This document shows positions 35,679 through 45,455 of a stretch of DNA of 64,000 nucleotides, one piece after another. How positions within the stretch are numbered: the stretch's first letter is position 1; the number at the start of each line of letters is the position of its first letter. The DNA lies in NCBI RefSeq assembly GCF_021531075.1, contig NZ_JADYTJ010000006.1, forward strand, positions 1 through 64,000, in the 5' to 3' direction. The translations under genes and the position numbers were made by a program. Source of the stretch: Bacteroides caecigallinarum. Lineage in GTDB: Bacteria; Bacteroidota; Bacteroidia; Bacteroidales; Bacteroidaceae. Below the pieces are notes generated by a model. The model saw only the letters and a list, made by a program, of their open reading frames with translations, searched no databases and was not told the origin of the DNA.

Positions 35679-36719
35679 ATGAAAAACTTTAATATCAAAT
35701 CAATACAAGACTCACAGTTTGAACAGGCTGTTATCGACAAAATAGACAATCTCACTAAGCCAAAAGGTTCGTTAGGAAGACTTGAAGAACTGGCAAAACA
35801 GATTTGTATGATACAGCATACACTCTCACCTAAACTAAGTAATCCATACAATATTCTATATGCAAGCGACCACGGTATAGTAGAAGAAGGAGTCAGCGTA
35901 TCTCCAAAAGAAATTACCTGGCAGCAGTTATATAATTTTCTGGATGGTGGTGCAGGTATAAACTTTCTGTGCAGACAACATGGATTTGAGCTGATGCTGG
36001 TAGATGCAGGAGTAGACTATGACTTGCCTTATGAACGTGGAATAATCAACATGAAAGTAAGAAAAAGTACACGTAATTACCTCCACGAGGCAGCAATGAC
36101 CAAAGAAGAGATGGAGTTGTGCATTGAACGAGGAGCGGAATGTGTAGAAATGGCATACAATAAAGGATGCAATATAGTAAGCTTCGGTGAAATGGGTATT
36201 GCAAACACCTCAGCTTCATCGCTTTGGATGTCATGTTTCGCAAACATTCCATTAAGACAATGTATAGGTGCAGGAGCAGGGTTGCAGGCAGAAGGCATTG
36301 AGCACAAATATCAGGTTCTGAAACAGGCTCAAGACAATTTCAAGGGAGAACATACAGCCGAAGAAATAATTTGCCAGTTTGGAGGATACGAAATGGTAAT
36401 GGCTATAGGGGGAATGCTTAAAGCAGCCGAACTGCGTATGATAATCCTTGTAGACGGATTTATAATGAGCAGCTGTATACTTGCAGCATCACAACTTTAT
36501 CCTGAGGTATTGCAATATGCTATTTTTGGTCATCAGGGAGATGAAGCCGGTCACCGTCTTTTGTTGGAACATCTCAATGCATCACCATTACTTCATCTTA
36601 ACCTCAGATTAGGCGAAGGTAGCGGTGCCGTTTGTGCCTACCCTATTGTAGATTCTGCCGTGAGAATGCTGAACGAAATGGATACTTTCAAAAAAGCATC
36701 TATAACCAAATATTTTTAA
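35679..36719 (+). CDS. cobT: Nicotinate-nucleotide:dimethylbenzimidazole phosphoribosyltransferase
   Basis: 346 aa. Makes alpha-ribazole phosphate, the lower-ligand nucleotide. Signatures: [42 protein letters not shown] and the C-terminal [12 protein letters not shown] carrying the catalytic Glu. The source of the lower-ligand base is not encoded in the window (no bluB or bza genes seen). Gaps of 10 and 11 bp to cobU and cobS support one operon. Confidence 0.96.
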   Translation: MKNFNIKSIQDSQFEQAVIDKIDNLTKPKGSLGRLEELAKQICMIQHTLSPKLSNPYNILYASDHGIVEEGVSVSPKEITWQQLYNFLDGGAGINFLCRQHGFELMLVDAGVDYDLPYERGIINMKVRKSTRNYLHEAAMTKEEMELCIERGAECVEMAYNKGCNIVSFGEMGIANTSASSLWMSCFANIPLRQCIGAGAGLQAEGIEHKYQVLKQAQDNFKGEHTAEEIICQFGGYEMVMAIGGMLKAAELRMIILVDGFIMSSCILAASQLYPEVLQYAIFGHQGDEAGHRLLLEHLNASPLLHLNLRLGEGSGAVCAYPIVDSAVRMLNEMDTFKKASITKYF

Positions 36720-36730
36720 AGACTATCGTA

Positions 36731-37480
36731 ATGAATCAGATTCTTGCAGCTTTTATATTCTTTACACGTCTGCCTTTCTGGAGAATCAAAAGCGTACCGG
36801 ACGAATGTTTTAAGCATGTAGTCAGCTATTGGAGTTATAGCGGATGGCTCACAGGTGGTATAATGGCAATTAGTTTCTGGGCTGTCAGTCAGATACTGCC
36901 AGTCTCAATTGCCATCATCACAGCCTTAACTATCCGTCTTCTTATCACCGGAGCATTGCATGAAGACGGATTGGCCGATTTCTTCGACGGTTTCGGAGGA
37001 GGAAGAGACAGAGAGAGTACTCTCAGAATAATGAAAGACTCGCATATCGGCACATATGGCGTACTGGGATTAATAATATATTATCTTTTGGGATACAACC
37101 TTCTGAGTTCCATTAACCCTATACACACACCATACATACTGCTATGCTGTGATTCTTTCTGCAAGTTCGTATGCAGTCACATTTTGTGGCTTTTACCATA
37201 TGCCAGAAAAGAAGAAGAAAGTAAAGCCAAGGTTATATATTCCAGACAAAACTACAAAGAAGAAACGGCATCTGCCATCGGAGGATTATTACCACTTATA
37301 GTCCTGCCGCACAAATTCTTTGCCACACTGATAGTTCCGATACTTGTCTTTGTTTATTTACAACAACTTTTGAGGAAACGACTCGGAGGATACACGGGCG
37401 ACTGTTGTGGTGCCATATTTCTGATATGCGAACTCGCCATGTGGTTTTCTATTGCTGTAGCATCCATAGTAATCATGTAA
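36731..37480 (+). CDS. cobS: Adenosylcobinamide-GDP ribazoletransferase (cobalamin synthase)
   Basis: 249 aa integral membrane protein that joins adenosylcobinamide-GDP with alpha-ribazole. The metal/substrate motif GALHEDGLADFFDGFGGG and RDRESTLRIMKDSHIGTYG identify the family; about six membrane segments follow. I start it at ATG 36731 (MNQILAAF) because an upstream in-frame start at 36632 would lie inside cobT. Confidence 0.95.
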   Translation: MNQILAAFIFFTRLPFWRIKSVPDECFKHVVSYWSYSGWLTGGIMAISFWAVSQILPVSIAIITALTIRLLITGALHEDGLADFFDGFGGGRDRESTLRIMKDSHIGTYGVLGLIIYYLLGYNLLSSINPIHTPYILLCCDSFCKFVCSHILWLLPYARKEEESKAKVIYSRQNYKEETASAIGGLLPLIVLPHKFFATLIVPILVFVYLQQLLRKRLGGYTGDCCGAIFLICELAMWFSIAVASIVIM

Positions 37481-37512
37481 TAAAATTTCAATACAAAAAA
37501 GTATCTTGCAAA

Positions 37513-38103
37513 ATGAATACACGAACAAAAAAAAGAATAGTATGGGTGAGACACACAAGTACAGATGTACAGCCGGGTACATGCTACGGACAAACCGACG
37601 TTCCGTTAAAGGCTTCATTTGAAGAGGAAGCATTGGAGTGTGTAAAACATCTGAACAGATATTCGTTCGAGAAAGCCTATACCAGCCCTTTGTCCCGCTG
37701 TATGAAACTTGCAAGGTTCTGTGGATTCGAAAAGGCTGTTATTGATGAGCGGCTTATGGAGATGAATTTTGGCGATTGGGAAATGCAACGGTATGATGAA
37801 ATAAAAGACCCATATCTGCAAGAGTGGTTCAGCGACTACATTCATCTGCCTGCTCCCAATGGCGAGTCGTTCGAAATGCAATATGCAAGAGTTTCCTCTT
37901 TTATAGAGGATATTCTACAGAAAGAGGAAAACGAGGTAGTAGTATTCTCCCACGGTGGAAGTATTATATGTGCACAGATTTATGCAGGCCTTGCAACATT
38001 CGAGAATGGTTTCAGCAAACAACCGTCCTATGGAGGTATAGTAGAACTTGAGTTTTCTATACAAAGTTCACTAACGGAAGATGACCGCATGAAATATAAA
38101 TAG
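37513..38103 (+). CDS. cobC: Alpha-ribazole phosphatase (histidine phosphatase family)
   Basis: 196 aa. IVWVRHTSTD holds the phosphohistidine in an RHT motif (RHG in most relatives), CYGQTDVPL is a CobC signature, and TSPLSRC and FSHGGSI complete the active site. It removes phosphate from alpha-ribazole phosphate or adenosylcobalamin phosphate. The start is ATG 37513; longer upstream forms run through cobS. Its 3' end overlaps the converging cbiB gene by 47 bp. Confidence 0.92.
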   Translation: MNTRTKKRIVWVRHTSTDVQPGTCYGQTDVPLKASFEEEALECVKHLNRYSFEKAYTSPLSRCMKLARFCGFEKAVIDERLMEMNFGDWEMQRYDEIKDPYLQEWFSDYIHLPAPNGESFEMQYARVSSFIEDILQKEENEVVVFSHGGSIICAQIYAGLATFENGFSKQPSYGGIVELEFSIQSSLTEDDRMKYK

Positions 38104-39022
38104 CCACCACCATAATAACAAGCATAATAAACTCAGATAATTTATTTATACGGATAGCAACATCGGCATCCCTACGTTCCAGTGTGCGGTCGTTACTACC
38201 AATAAAAGGCTTATACACAAGTTCACCAAAATAATTATGAGGTCCTCCGAAACGGCAATTCAATATACCTGCAAGCGCAGCTTCAGGATAACCGGAGTTT
38301 GGACTGGCATGTTCCCTGCCGTAGCGGAGAACGAAACGTAATAAGGACATTCGTCCAGACGCAATCACCATCAGAAGTGCTGTTATACGTGCAGGTATAA
38401 AATTGGCAGCATCGTCTATTTTTGCAGCACAACATCCAAACAGTCTATAACGTTCGTTTTTATAACCGATCATAGAATCGAGTGTATTTACCATCTTATA
38501 CGTCAACATACCAGGCACACCCAAAATCATAAACCAGAACAATGGAGCTATCACCCCGTCACTCAGATTTTCAGCCAGCGTCTCCAAAGCAGCAGCCCTA
38601 ACCTCCTGACCACTCAATTCTTTGGTGTCTCTGCCTACAATACGCGACACCTGATTTCTGCCTTTTTCGAGCGATACTTCCATAGCATCAAAAACCATAC
38701 GCACTTCATCTATCAGAGTTTTGCCTGCAAGACAGTAGAACACAGCTATTGTTGTCAGAATATATCCCAACCATACGTTGTATTCTGATACATACTTCAG
38801 CAAGAGATACGATAAAGTAAAAATACCGGCTATCAACAACAAAGCAGTAAATGCTCCTTTGATGCGACGATATCCCCCATAATTCAGTCTATGTTCAAAA
38901 AAACTGATAATCCTGCCAAAGCCAACCACAGGATGCGGCAGCCAGAGAGGATCTCCAAATAATTTGTCCAACACTACTCCTGCCAATAAAGGCAATACAA
39001 CAATCAACGCTTGCAAATCCAT
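38057..39022 (-). CDS. cbiB: Adenosylcobinamide-phosphate synthase
   Basis: 321 aa membrane enzyme coupling aminopropanol phosphate to adenosylcobyric acid. GDPLWLPHPVVGFGR and NLSDGVIAPLFWFMILGVPG with YKMVNTLDSMIGYKNERY are hallmark segments. It is the last gene of the cbiA-led operon and overlaps the upstream cobD-type gene by 19 bp. It converges with cobC. Confidence 0.96.
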   Translation of the reverse strand: MDLQALIVVLPLLAGVVLDKLFGDPLWLPHPVVGFGRIISFFEHRLNYGGYRRIKGAFTALLLIAGIFTLSYLLLKYVSEYNVWLGYILTTIAVFYCLAGKTLIDEVRMVFDAMEVSLEKGRNQVSRIVGRDTKELSGQEVRAAALETLAENLSDGVIAPLFWFMILGVPGMLTYKMVNTLDSMIGYKNERYRLFGCCAAKIDDAANFIPARITALLMVIASGRMSLLRFVLRYGREHASPNSGYPEAALAGILNCRFGGPHNYFGELVYKPFIGSNDRTLERRDADVAIRINKLSEFIMLVIMVVAIYISCGHLPLVNFV

Positions 39023-40023
39023 TCTTTAATACAATTTATCAGTTCATCATTCTCCTCAGATTGCTGTACAGCAATCCTGAAATAGCGTTCGTCCAATCCT
39101 TCAAAATTCGAGGCATCGCGAATCAATATTCCTTTTTCCTCGGCAAGAAAAGTTTTCAGTTCGGAAGCCTTTCCTCTTTTCAAGCACACTAACATATAAT
39201 GAGTATCCGATTTCATGACATCCATACATTCTGTTGCTTCTAAAGCAGCAGCCACACGTTCTTTCTCAACGAGCAATGCAGACAAGTCAAACTCAAATTC
39301 TTCCTTATGATTTAAAAGATAATGCCCAGCCTGTATAGCCAGTGCATTCACCGACCACGGCATCTTACATTCTTTGAGTCGTGATATAAGTTCTACACTC
39401 CCTGTCACTCCACCCAAGCGAAGTCCGGGAATGGCAAAATGTTTGGTCATTGAATGCAGCAGAAAGACATTTGGCAAAAGGACAGTCTCCTGTACAGATA
39501 AGAGAGGCTTGGTGGTAAAAGCCTCATACGACTGGTCTATTACAAACAAACAGCACGGATTGTCCATAATCATCTTACGCAGTTTATCCAAGTCAACCGC
39601 CTGCCCTGTAGGATTGTTAGGATTACATATCCAGCATAATCCTTTCTCCGGGACAGCGATCTCATCTACAGAATATGCATAATCTATTTTATGCGAATGC
39701 AATCGGCATGCATCGGCATACTCGCTGAATGTAGACATCAATATCACCGAATGGCTTTCTCTGAAAGCTTGAGCTATAAGGTAAATAGCTTCAGTTGCAC
39801 CGTTTGTGACACATATACATGAATCTTCAATACCAAGCCCATCAGCCCACAACTTCTCCAGAGAATATGGTTCCGGTTCGGGATAAGAACGTATGCATGA
39901 TATCATATCACACAAATATGCATTCAGCCCATCATGCGAAACCTTACCGTACACGTTCGAACTGAAATTCATACGAATTCCATTCCTGTACTGAAAAATA
40001 TCATCACCGTGTCCCTTAATCAT
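39004..40023 (-). CDS. cobD: L-threonine-O-3-phosphate decarboxylase (CobD type)
   Basis: 339 aa fold-type I PLP enzyme that yields (R)-1-amino-2-propanol O-2-phosphate, the linker used by CbiB. NPNNPTGQAVD, VIDQSYEAFT and SMTKHFAIPGLRLGG with the PLP lysine are visible. Histidinol-phosphate aminotransferase is the alternative reading of the fold; the position between cbiP and cbiB, overlapping both, favours CobD strongly. Confidence 0.93.
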   Translation of the reverse strand: MIKGHGDDIFQYRNGIRMNFSSNVYGKVSHDGLNAYLCDMISCIRSYPEPEPYSLEKLWADGLGIEDSCICVTNGATEAIYLIAQAFRESHSVILMSTFSEYADACRLHSHKIDYAYSVDEIAVPEKGLCWICNPNNPTGQAVDLDKLRKMIMDNPCCLFVIDQSYEAFTTKPLLSVQETVLLPNVFLLHSMTKHFAIPGLRLGGVTGSVELISRLKECKMPWSVNALAIQAGHYLLNHKEEFEFDLSALLVEKERVAAALEATECMDVMKSDTHYMLVCLKRGKASELKTFLAEEKGILIRDASNFEGLDERYFRIAVQQSEENDELINCIKEWICKR

Positions 40024-41515
40024 TATCTGTAAGTATTTTATATAATAAAGACATATTTAAATGAGAACGCACATGAGCCGCCAATCTGTCATACTGTTCT
40101 TCCTTGAAAGAATGATAGTCGGAAATATTTCCCTTATCGGCTTTTACGTAAGGAGCCAGCAGATAATCCACAACAGACTCATTGTCCAGAATTCCGTGCA
40201 TATATGTACCGAAACACTTCTCCCCCACTTTCCATCCTTCTGTAGTTCCGTCGTGCAGATAATTTAAAGGAACGGCAGAATCTTCGGCAGCAATTGTGCT
40301 TTGTCCCATATGAATTTCATACCCCTTGCACAAATTACCGTCCGAATTTAAGAATATGAACTCCGTCTGGCGAGTGACCTTATCAGCCTGCATGACTGTT
40401 GATACAGGCAACAGCCCAAGCCCCGGCAATCGGTTTATACCTCCTTCCACCCCGTCAGGGTCTTCTACCGACAAGCCCATCATCTGGTAGCCACCGCATA
40501 TACCGAACACAGTAGCACCGTTTCGTGCAGCTCTTATAACAGCCTCTGCTACTCCATTACGGCGAAGTTCCAGCAAATCATCAAGAGTGCTTTTTGTTCC
40601 CGGCATGATTACTATATCAGCCTTACTTATCTCTTCTGTATTATTGGTATAATAGAGATTGACACGTTCATCACGCTCCAAACGATTGAAGTCGGTAAAA
40701 TTTGACAAATGGCGCAACAGTACAACCGCAACATTCACCTTTCCGTTTACAGCCGAACGCTGTTTTTGCTGCAATTCGAGAGAATCTTCCTCTTCTATAT
40801 AGATATCCTTATAATACGGGATCACACCAAGCACAGGCACACCACAAGTTTCCTCCATCATTTTCACACCGGATTCAAACAGGCGTAAATCACCACGGAA
40901 CTTGTTGACGATTATTCCTTTTATGCGTTTACGGTCTTCAGGCAATTGCAGCGCAATAGAACCGTATACACTGGCAAACACACCACCACGGTCGATATCC
41001 GCCACAAGAATAACATCCGCATCGGCATATCTAGCCATCGGCATATTGACCAGATCCGTATCTCTAAGATTTATTTCAGATATACTTCCTGCACCCTCCA
41101 TCACTATAGGATTATAACGCGCTGCCAACCTGTCGAAAGCTTCACATACCTCACGGCGCAACTCTTCCCTTCCCTCTTTGCGGAAATATTCGTAAGCACT
41201 TCGGTTACCTATAGGCTTACCGTTAAGAACCACCTGCGATGTATGGTCGGAACTAGGTTTCAGCAATAGAGGATTCATATCCGTATGACACGGCACACAT
41301 GCAGCCTCAGCCTGTACCGCCTGAGCCCTTCCTATCTCCAGACCTTCTGGAGTGGCATACGAATTGAGAGCCATATTCTGTGCCTTGAAAGGAACCGGAT
41401 GATAACCGTCCTGCAGGAAGATTCTGCACAAAGCAGTAGCCAGAATACTCTTGCCTACATCACTGCCAGTTCCAGCAAGCATCAAAGGATGTAATCGTTG
41501 AATATTTTTAGTCAT
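40016..41515 (-). CDS. cbiP: Cobyric acid synthase
   Basis: 499 aa, amidates four side chains of adenosylcobyrinate a,c-diamide using glutamine. The N-terminal ATP domain has GTGSDVGKSILATALCR and PFKAQNMALNS. The C-terminal class I amidotransferase domain has VFGICGGYQMMG (nucleophile Cys) and GTYMHGIL (His). It overlaps cobD by 8 bp and follows the adenosyltransferase by 14 bp. Confidence 0.96.
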   Translation of the reverse strand: MTKNIQRLHPLMLAGTGSDVGKSILATALCRIFLQDGYHPVPFKAQNMALNSYATPEGLEIGRAQAVQAEAACVPCHTDMNPLLLKPSSDHTSQVVLNGKPIGNRSAYEYFRKEGREELRREVCEAFDRLAARYNPIVMEGAGSISEINLRDTDLVNMPMARYADADVILVADIDRGGVFASVYGSIALQLPEDRKRIKGIIVNKFRGDLRLFESGVKMMEETCGVPVLGVIPYYKDIYIEEEDSLELQQKQRSAVNGKVNVAVVLLRHLSNFTDFNRLERDERVNLYYTNNTEEISKADIVIMPGTKSTLDDLLELRRNGVAEAVIRAARNGATVFGICGGYQMMGLSVEDPDGVEGGINRLPGLGLLPVSTVMQADKVTRQTEFIFLNSDGNLCKGYEIHMGQSTIAAEDSAVPLNYLHDGTTEGWKVGEKCFGTYMHGILDNESVVDYLLAPYVKADKGNISDYHSFKEEQYDRLAAHVRSHLNMSLLYKILTDND

Positions 41516-41529
41516 TGATGTAATGTTTT

Positions 41530-42117
41530 TTACTGTTGATTATCGTTTCTCTTCTTCCTTTTGTAAGAAAATTTCATCCATTTTTCTTCCGGCCACTGTT
41601 GCCTTTGCATCTCAAATCTGGCCATGACAAAAAGTAAATCCGACAATCTGTTTATAAATCGAAGTATCTCTCCCGGCACTTCGTCCGTACGATTAAGAGT
41701 CCACAGTCTCCGTTCTGCCCTACGTGCCACAGCCCTTGCATTCTGAAGTTGGGCAGCCAGTGGCGTTCCACCCGGCAGAATGAAATAACCGTTATCCTCA
41801 AGCTGCGACATCATCTCGTCCATCCAGTCCTCACAAAACTTATCCAAGTCCTGAGGCAGTTCATTCGGATTCCTGTCTCTGATAGCAGAAGGAGTGGCCA
41901 CATGACTCATTACTATCATCATGCTGTGCTGTATGAAATAAAGTTTTTCCTGCCATTCATCCGTTTCCGGCAACATGCTCCTTATTATTCCAAACAGAGT
42001 ATTCAGTTCGTCAAGACAACCGTTTGCCTCTATACGGATATCATCCTTAGGCACACGTTCTCCACCGTGAATACCTGTCATTCCTTCATCTCCCGTACGT
42101 GTATATATCTTTCTCAT
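41530..42117 (-). CDS. Cob(I)alamin adenosyltransferase, PduO/MMAB type
   Basis: 195 aa. Adds the 5'-deoxyadenosyl group to cobalt. YTRTGDEGMTGIHGGERVPKDD near the N-terminus and the ATP-binding VARRAERRLWTLNR near residue 145 are diagnostic of the PduO family, in contrast to CobA/BtuR. It sits between cbiA and cbiP, the two steps it separates in the pathway. Confidence 0.95.
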   Translation of the reverse strand: MRKIYTRTGDEGMTGIHGGERVPKDDIRIEANGCLDELNTLFGIIRSMLPETDEWQEKLYFIQHSMMIVMSHVATPSAIRDRNPNELPQDLDKFCEDWMDEMMSQLEDNGYFILPGGTPLAAQLQNARAVARRAERRLWTLNRTDEVPGEILRFINRLSDLLFVMARFEMQRQQWPEEKWMKFSYKRKKRNDNQQ

Positions 42118-42130
42118 AATCCTGTTCTTA

Positions 42131-43447
42131 TCAATCCCACAATTTAAAGAAATCGTTCTCGCCCCAATACCAGTGTGTATATCCTGCTATCACATTCTTA
42201 TAGCGGTACAGAGGAGTATCCACTGCCAATCCCTTGGCATTAAGTTGACACACTTCGGAAGGCAACAATTCCGGCTGAACGACTGATGAATAATGAAACT
42301 CATGCCCTTTAAGCTGCATCCCGCGATACTGTGCCGTGCGATATCCCAAATGAAGACGCATCTTCTCCAAAGTACACTCTAAAGGTAATACCCCTGCCAT
42401 AGGATAGGAATCGCCCTCGCGTGTAATCATCTTCCTGCAGAGATACATCATACCTCCACACTCGGCAAACAAACGTCCGCCATTTTCGGCAAACTCCCTT
42501 AACTGTTCTCCCAACTTTATATTCCCGCTCAATTCTCCGACAAAGAACTCAGGATAGCCCCCGGGCAGATATACATAATCAGCCTGTGGCAGTTCGTCAC
42601 CGGCCAACGGACTGAAAGTAACCACATCAGCCTGACACGAAAGAACATCGAGGTTTTCCTTATAGATAAAGTTAAATGCGGCATCCTGCGCTATAGCTAT
42701 TCTTCGTCGATTAAGTCTATCCGCAGACCTGACAGAAGCCTTAAATTCTTCATTAACCTCAAGCGGACATGCAGAAATCTCTAACAGACGGTCCACATCC
42801 ACATACTGTTCTATAATGTCAGCCACCCTGTCCGAAAGAGTATCTATTTCATTTTTCTTGCCGATTGTCAGTCCCAGATGTCTGGACGGAATTTCTATGT
42901 CCGATACTTTAGGCAAGTATCCCAAGCAAGCCACACCTACATCAGCGCACGCCTCTTTCAGATAAGAATAGTGCGATGCCGACCCCACCTGATTGAACAC
43001 AACTCCCGCAACATTTACCTCAGGGATGAAATTTTTCAGTCCATACAGTATGGCTGCCACTGTGTAAGCCGAAGAGCGTGCATTAAGAACTACCACTACA
43101 GGCAGACGTAGCATTGCAGCAATCTCCGCGCTACTTCCACGCATTCTGTCATAACCGTCGAACAGTCCCATGACTCCTTCCACCACACAAGCCGACGCAT
43201 CCTTTGCATAATGCGAATACACCTCACGCACATGAATGTCCGAAGCCATCCATGTATCCAGATTTACGGATTCTTTTTCTGCTGCTATGGCATGAAACTT
43301 ACCGTCAATATAATCCGGTCCACACTTGAACGGCTGTACACGTATTCCTCTCCTTTTCAGCACACGCAACAACCCCATAGTGAAAGTGGTTTTTCCGCTT
43401 CCCGACGCAGCTGCTCCAATCAAAAACTGAGGTTTAACTACCGACAT
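42131..43447 (-). CDS. cbiA: Cobyrinate a,c-diamide synthase
   Basis: 438 aa. N-terminal ATP domain (GAAASGSGKTTFTMGLL) and C-terminal glutamine amidotransferase (LFAECGGMMYL, with C-terminal GYTHWYWGEN). It amidates the a and c side chains. Start ATG 43447; a longer in-frame start (TTG 43480) lies inside the -7 box TATTTTTG, so it cannot be the true start if that promoter is used. It heads the five-gene cbiA-PduO-cbiP-cobD-cbiB operon. Confidence 0.95.
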   Translation of the reverse strand: MSVVKPQFLIGAAASGSGKTTFTMGLLRVLKRRGIRVQPFKCGPDYIDGKFHAIAAEKESVNLDTWMASDIHVREVYSHYAKDASACVVEGVMGLFDGYDRMRGSSAEIAAMLRLPVVVVLNARSSAYTVAAILYGLKNFIPEVNVAGVVFNQVGSASHYSYLKEACADVGVACLGYLPKVSDIEIPSRHLGLTIGKKNEIDTLSDRVADIIEQYVDVDRLLEISACPLEVNEEFKASVRSADRLNRRRIAIAQDAAFNFIYKENLDVLSCQADVVTFSPLAGDELPQADYVYLPGGYPEFFVGELSGNIKLGEQLREFAENGGRLFAECGGMMYLCRKMITREGDSYPMAGVLPLECTLEKMRLHLGYRTAQYRGMQLKGHEFHYSSVVQPELLPSEVCQLNAKGLAVDTPLYRYKNVIAGYTHWYWGENDFFKLWD

Positions 43448-43782
43448 AAATCTCTTATCTATTTTTATTCTCGGGCGCAAAAATACGAATAAAAAGTGAC
43501 AATGAGAAAATCTCTATTTGTTTTGATATCTTCTTTAAATTACGCTTGTGTTTTTATAAACTACAGTGTTATTTGTAAAAACACCAGTGCGATTTATATA
43601 AATACAACATGTATTTAGAGAATATATAAAGACATTTGAACAAATATTCTTTCATACATTATGTTACTCAACCAGCAAAAAACAATACAAAAAATTATCA
43701 ATTTATCAGAATAAATTATATTTTTGCATATAGAGTACTAAATTTTAATTATCACGAATGTATAACTCTTAATTTTTTCATT
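43448..43782. other. 335-bp divergent intergenic region with palindromes
   Basis: It contains the cbiA promoter (-7 box complement of 43478-43485), two inverted repeats (43548-43584 and 43600-43616) and a -7 box for the plus-strand lipoprotein at 43719-43726 (TATTTTTG). No second cobalamin riboswitch was found here. Confidence 0.6.
43548..43616. repeat. Two adjacent inverted repeats upstream of the DUF4836-type gene
   Basis: GTGTTTTTA (43548-43556) with TAAAAACAC (43576-43584), then AAATACA (43600-43606) with TGTATTT (43610-43616). The second has the size of a dimeric protein-binding site; the first may form a hairpin in RNA. Confidence 0.5.
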
Positions 43783-45324
43783 ATGAAAAGCATTTATTTA
43801 TCTGTAGCACTACTACTGACGGTAGTATCTTTCATGGCTTCATGTTCCAAGTCTGATGATTATCTGAACGCAATTCCTAAGGATACACCAATGGTGGCAT
43901 CGATTAACCTGAAAGCTTTAGGCGAAAAAGCCGGAATAAACGACAGTGAGAACAAAGAAGCATTAGGCAAACTGACCGATATGCTGAAAAAAGAAATGAA
44001 TGCGGCCAGTTTCGAAAAACTGCAAAGTATAATAGAAAATCCAAAGGAATGCGGAATTGACCTGAACAAGCCGGTTTATGCATTCACGTCTGACGAAAAG
44101 TCCTTGATTCTCACAGCTAAAATATTGGACAAGGAAGCACTTGCTAACAGTATAAAAATATTAAGTAATGACACCGAAGCAAATGCAGTAACCGAAGAAG
44201 AGGGTTATAGCTTCTCACAAATGGATAACCAAAGCTATCTTGCATTCAACGAAAACACTTTAATTGCAGTAAAAAGCAATATATCGGCTGATACAGACAA
44301 AATGAAGTTGAATGCCATTGAAATCCTTAACAGAAAAGGCGAAGAGAGTATGGCGTCCGACAAAGGTTTCATAAAGATGCAGGACGAAAAAGCCGACATA
44401 GCAATATACAACAATTTCGAGATACTAGACGACAGTTACAAGAATATCCTTGCAATGGGACTTGGCGTGGAAGATGCAGCTAAAAAATGTAAACTTATTT
44501 CAGGAATATTCTTTGAAGAAGGTAAACTTGTCATAAATTCGGAATTATATACCGAAGATGAAAAGATAAAGGAATTGCAGAAAAAACAGAACGAATATTT
44601 GTCGCACATCAATAACTCACTACTGAAATTCTTCCCTAAATCATCATTATGTCTGATGAGTTTAAGTATGGAGAATGATAAAATATTCGAAATGCTGAAA
44701 GAGAACAAAGATTTCCAGAAAAACATATCATTGGAAGATGCCGAAACAATAGAAAAGATACTTAAATCTATTGGCAAGGAAATTACTTTCGGCGTTACAG
44801 ACTTCAATATGACAGAAAAACCTGCCATAGTAGTTTATGCAGAAGCAAAGAACGGTGACATTCTTAAAGAACTGTACAACAACAAAGACAGTAACTCTTT
44901 CACAAGAAATTCAAGATTTACAGAACTGAAAGAAAATGAATATTTAATACAGTCAGGAAGAGACAATATATTCATCGGTTATAAAAACGATATGATTTAT
45001 GCAACAAACAATGAGACTTTGTATAAAAATGTAGATAAAAAGCTGGAAGATTCTGCCGAAGACAATACATATGCCAAGGATATAAAAGGTAAAAGACTGG
45101 CATATGTTGTTGATTTCAATGCGTTGAGCCAACTTCCTATCATGCAAATGGTATTAAAATCAGGTAATGCAAAAATGACAGCCGTAGGAAGTGTACTGAA
45201 GAATGCCGACAATATGACTATCACTTATGATGATGAATTTACAATGACGGTACAACTGAAAGACACAAAAGCCAACTTCCTGAAACAAATGATAAAGCTC
45301 ACTAAAGAATTGGCCGGAATCTAA
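43783..45324 (+). CDS. DUF4836-type lipoprotein
   Basis: 513 aa from ATG 43783; the frame is open 49 codons further upstream through AT-rich promoter DNA, which I excluded. Lipobox FMASC gives Cys21, then SKSDD, an acidic stretch compatible with surface export. The opening YLNAIPKDTPMVASINLKALGEKAG is typical of DUF4836 proteins of Bacteroides. No enzymatic motif is known. A hairpin terminator follows the stop, so it is a single-gene unit unrelated to the B12 genes. Confidence 0.85.
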   Translation: MKSIYLSVALLLTVVSFMASCSKSDDYLNAIPKDTPMVASINLKALGEKAGINDSENKEALGKLTDMLKKEMNAASFEKLQSIIENPKECGIDLNKPVYAFTSDEKSLILTAKILDKEALANSIKILSNDTEANAVTEEEGYSFSQMDNQSYLAFNENTLIAVKSNISADTDKMKLNAIEILNRKGEESMASDKGFIKMQDEKADIAIYNNFEILDDSYKNILAMGLGVEDAAKKCKLISGIFFEEGKLVINSELYTEDEKIKELQKKQNEYLSHINNSLLKFFPKSSLCLMSLSMENDKIFEMLKENKDFQKNISLEDAETIEKILKSIGKEITFGVTDFNMTEKPAIVVYAEAKNGDILKELYNNKDSNSFTRNSRFTELKENEYLIQSGRDNIFIGYKNDMIYATNNETLYKNVDKKLEDSAEDNTYAKDIKGKRLAYVVDFNALSQLPIMQMVLKSGNAKMTAVGSVLKNADNMTITYDDEFTMTVQLKDTKANFLKQMIKLTKELAGI

Positions 45325-45345
45325 AAAAATAAAATACTGATTTTT

Positions 45346-45400
45346 AAAGTCCCATAATAGGTTTATGACAAATAGACTAATTATGGGACTTTATTCTTTT
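45346..45400 (+). terminator. Terminator after the DUF4836-type gene
   Basis: AAAGTCCCATAA (45346-45357) pairs with TTATGGGACTTT (45381-45392), followed by ATTCTTTT. Confidence 0.75.
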
Positions 45401-45416
45401 ATTTGAAATGAAGTTT

Positions 45417-45447
45417 ATTGAGATATAAAGTTTTTTTATTAAGTTTG
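45417..45447 (+). promoter_or_regulatory. Promoter of clpS-clpA-aat
   Basis: ATTG at 45417-45420, 19 bp, then TAAGTTTG at 45440-45447. The start codon is only 9 bp after the -7 box, so the transcript would carry almost no leader. Confidence 0.6.
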
Positions 45448-45455
45448 TTCTCATT

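Noticed and set aside
36632-36730. Earlier start for cobS
   Set aside because: It lies within cobT; ATG 36731 begins the membrane protein as in other CobS proteins.
43448-43600. Riboswitch upstream of cbiA
   Set aside because: The promoter lies only about 30 bp before the ATG, leaving no room, and no core motifs are seen.
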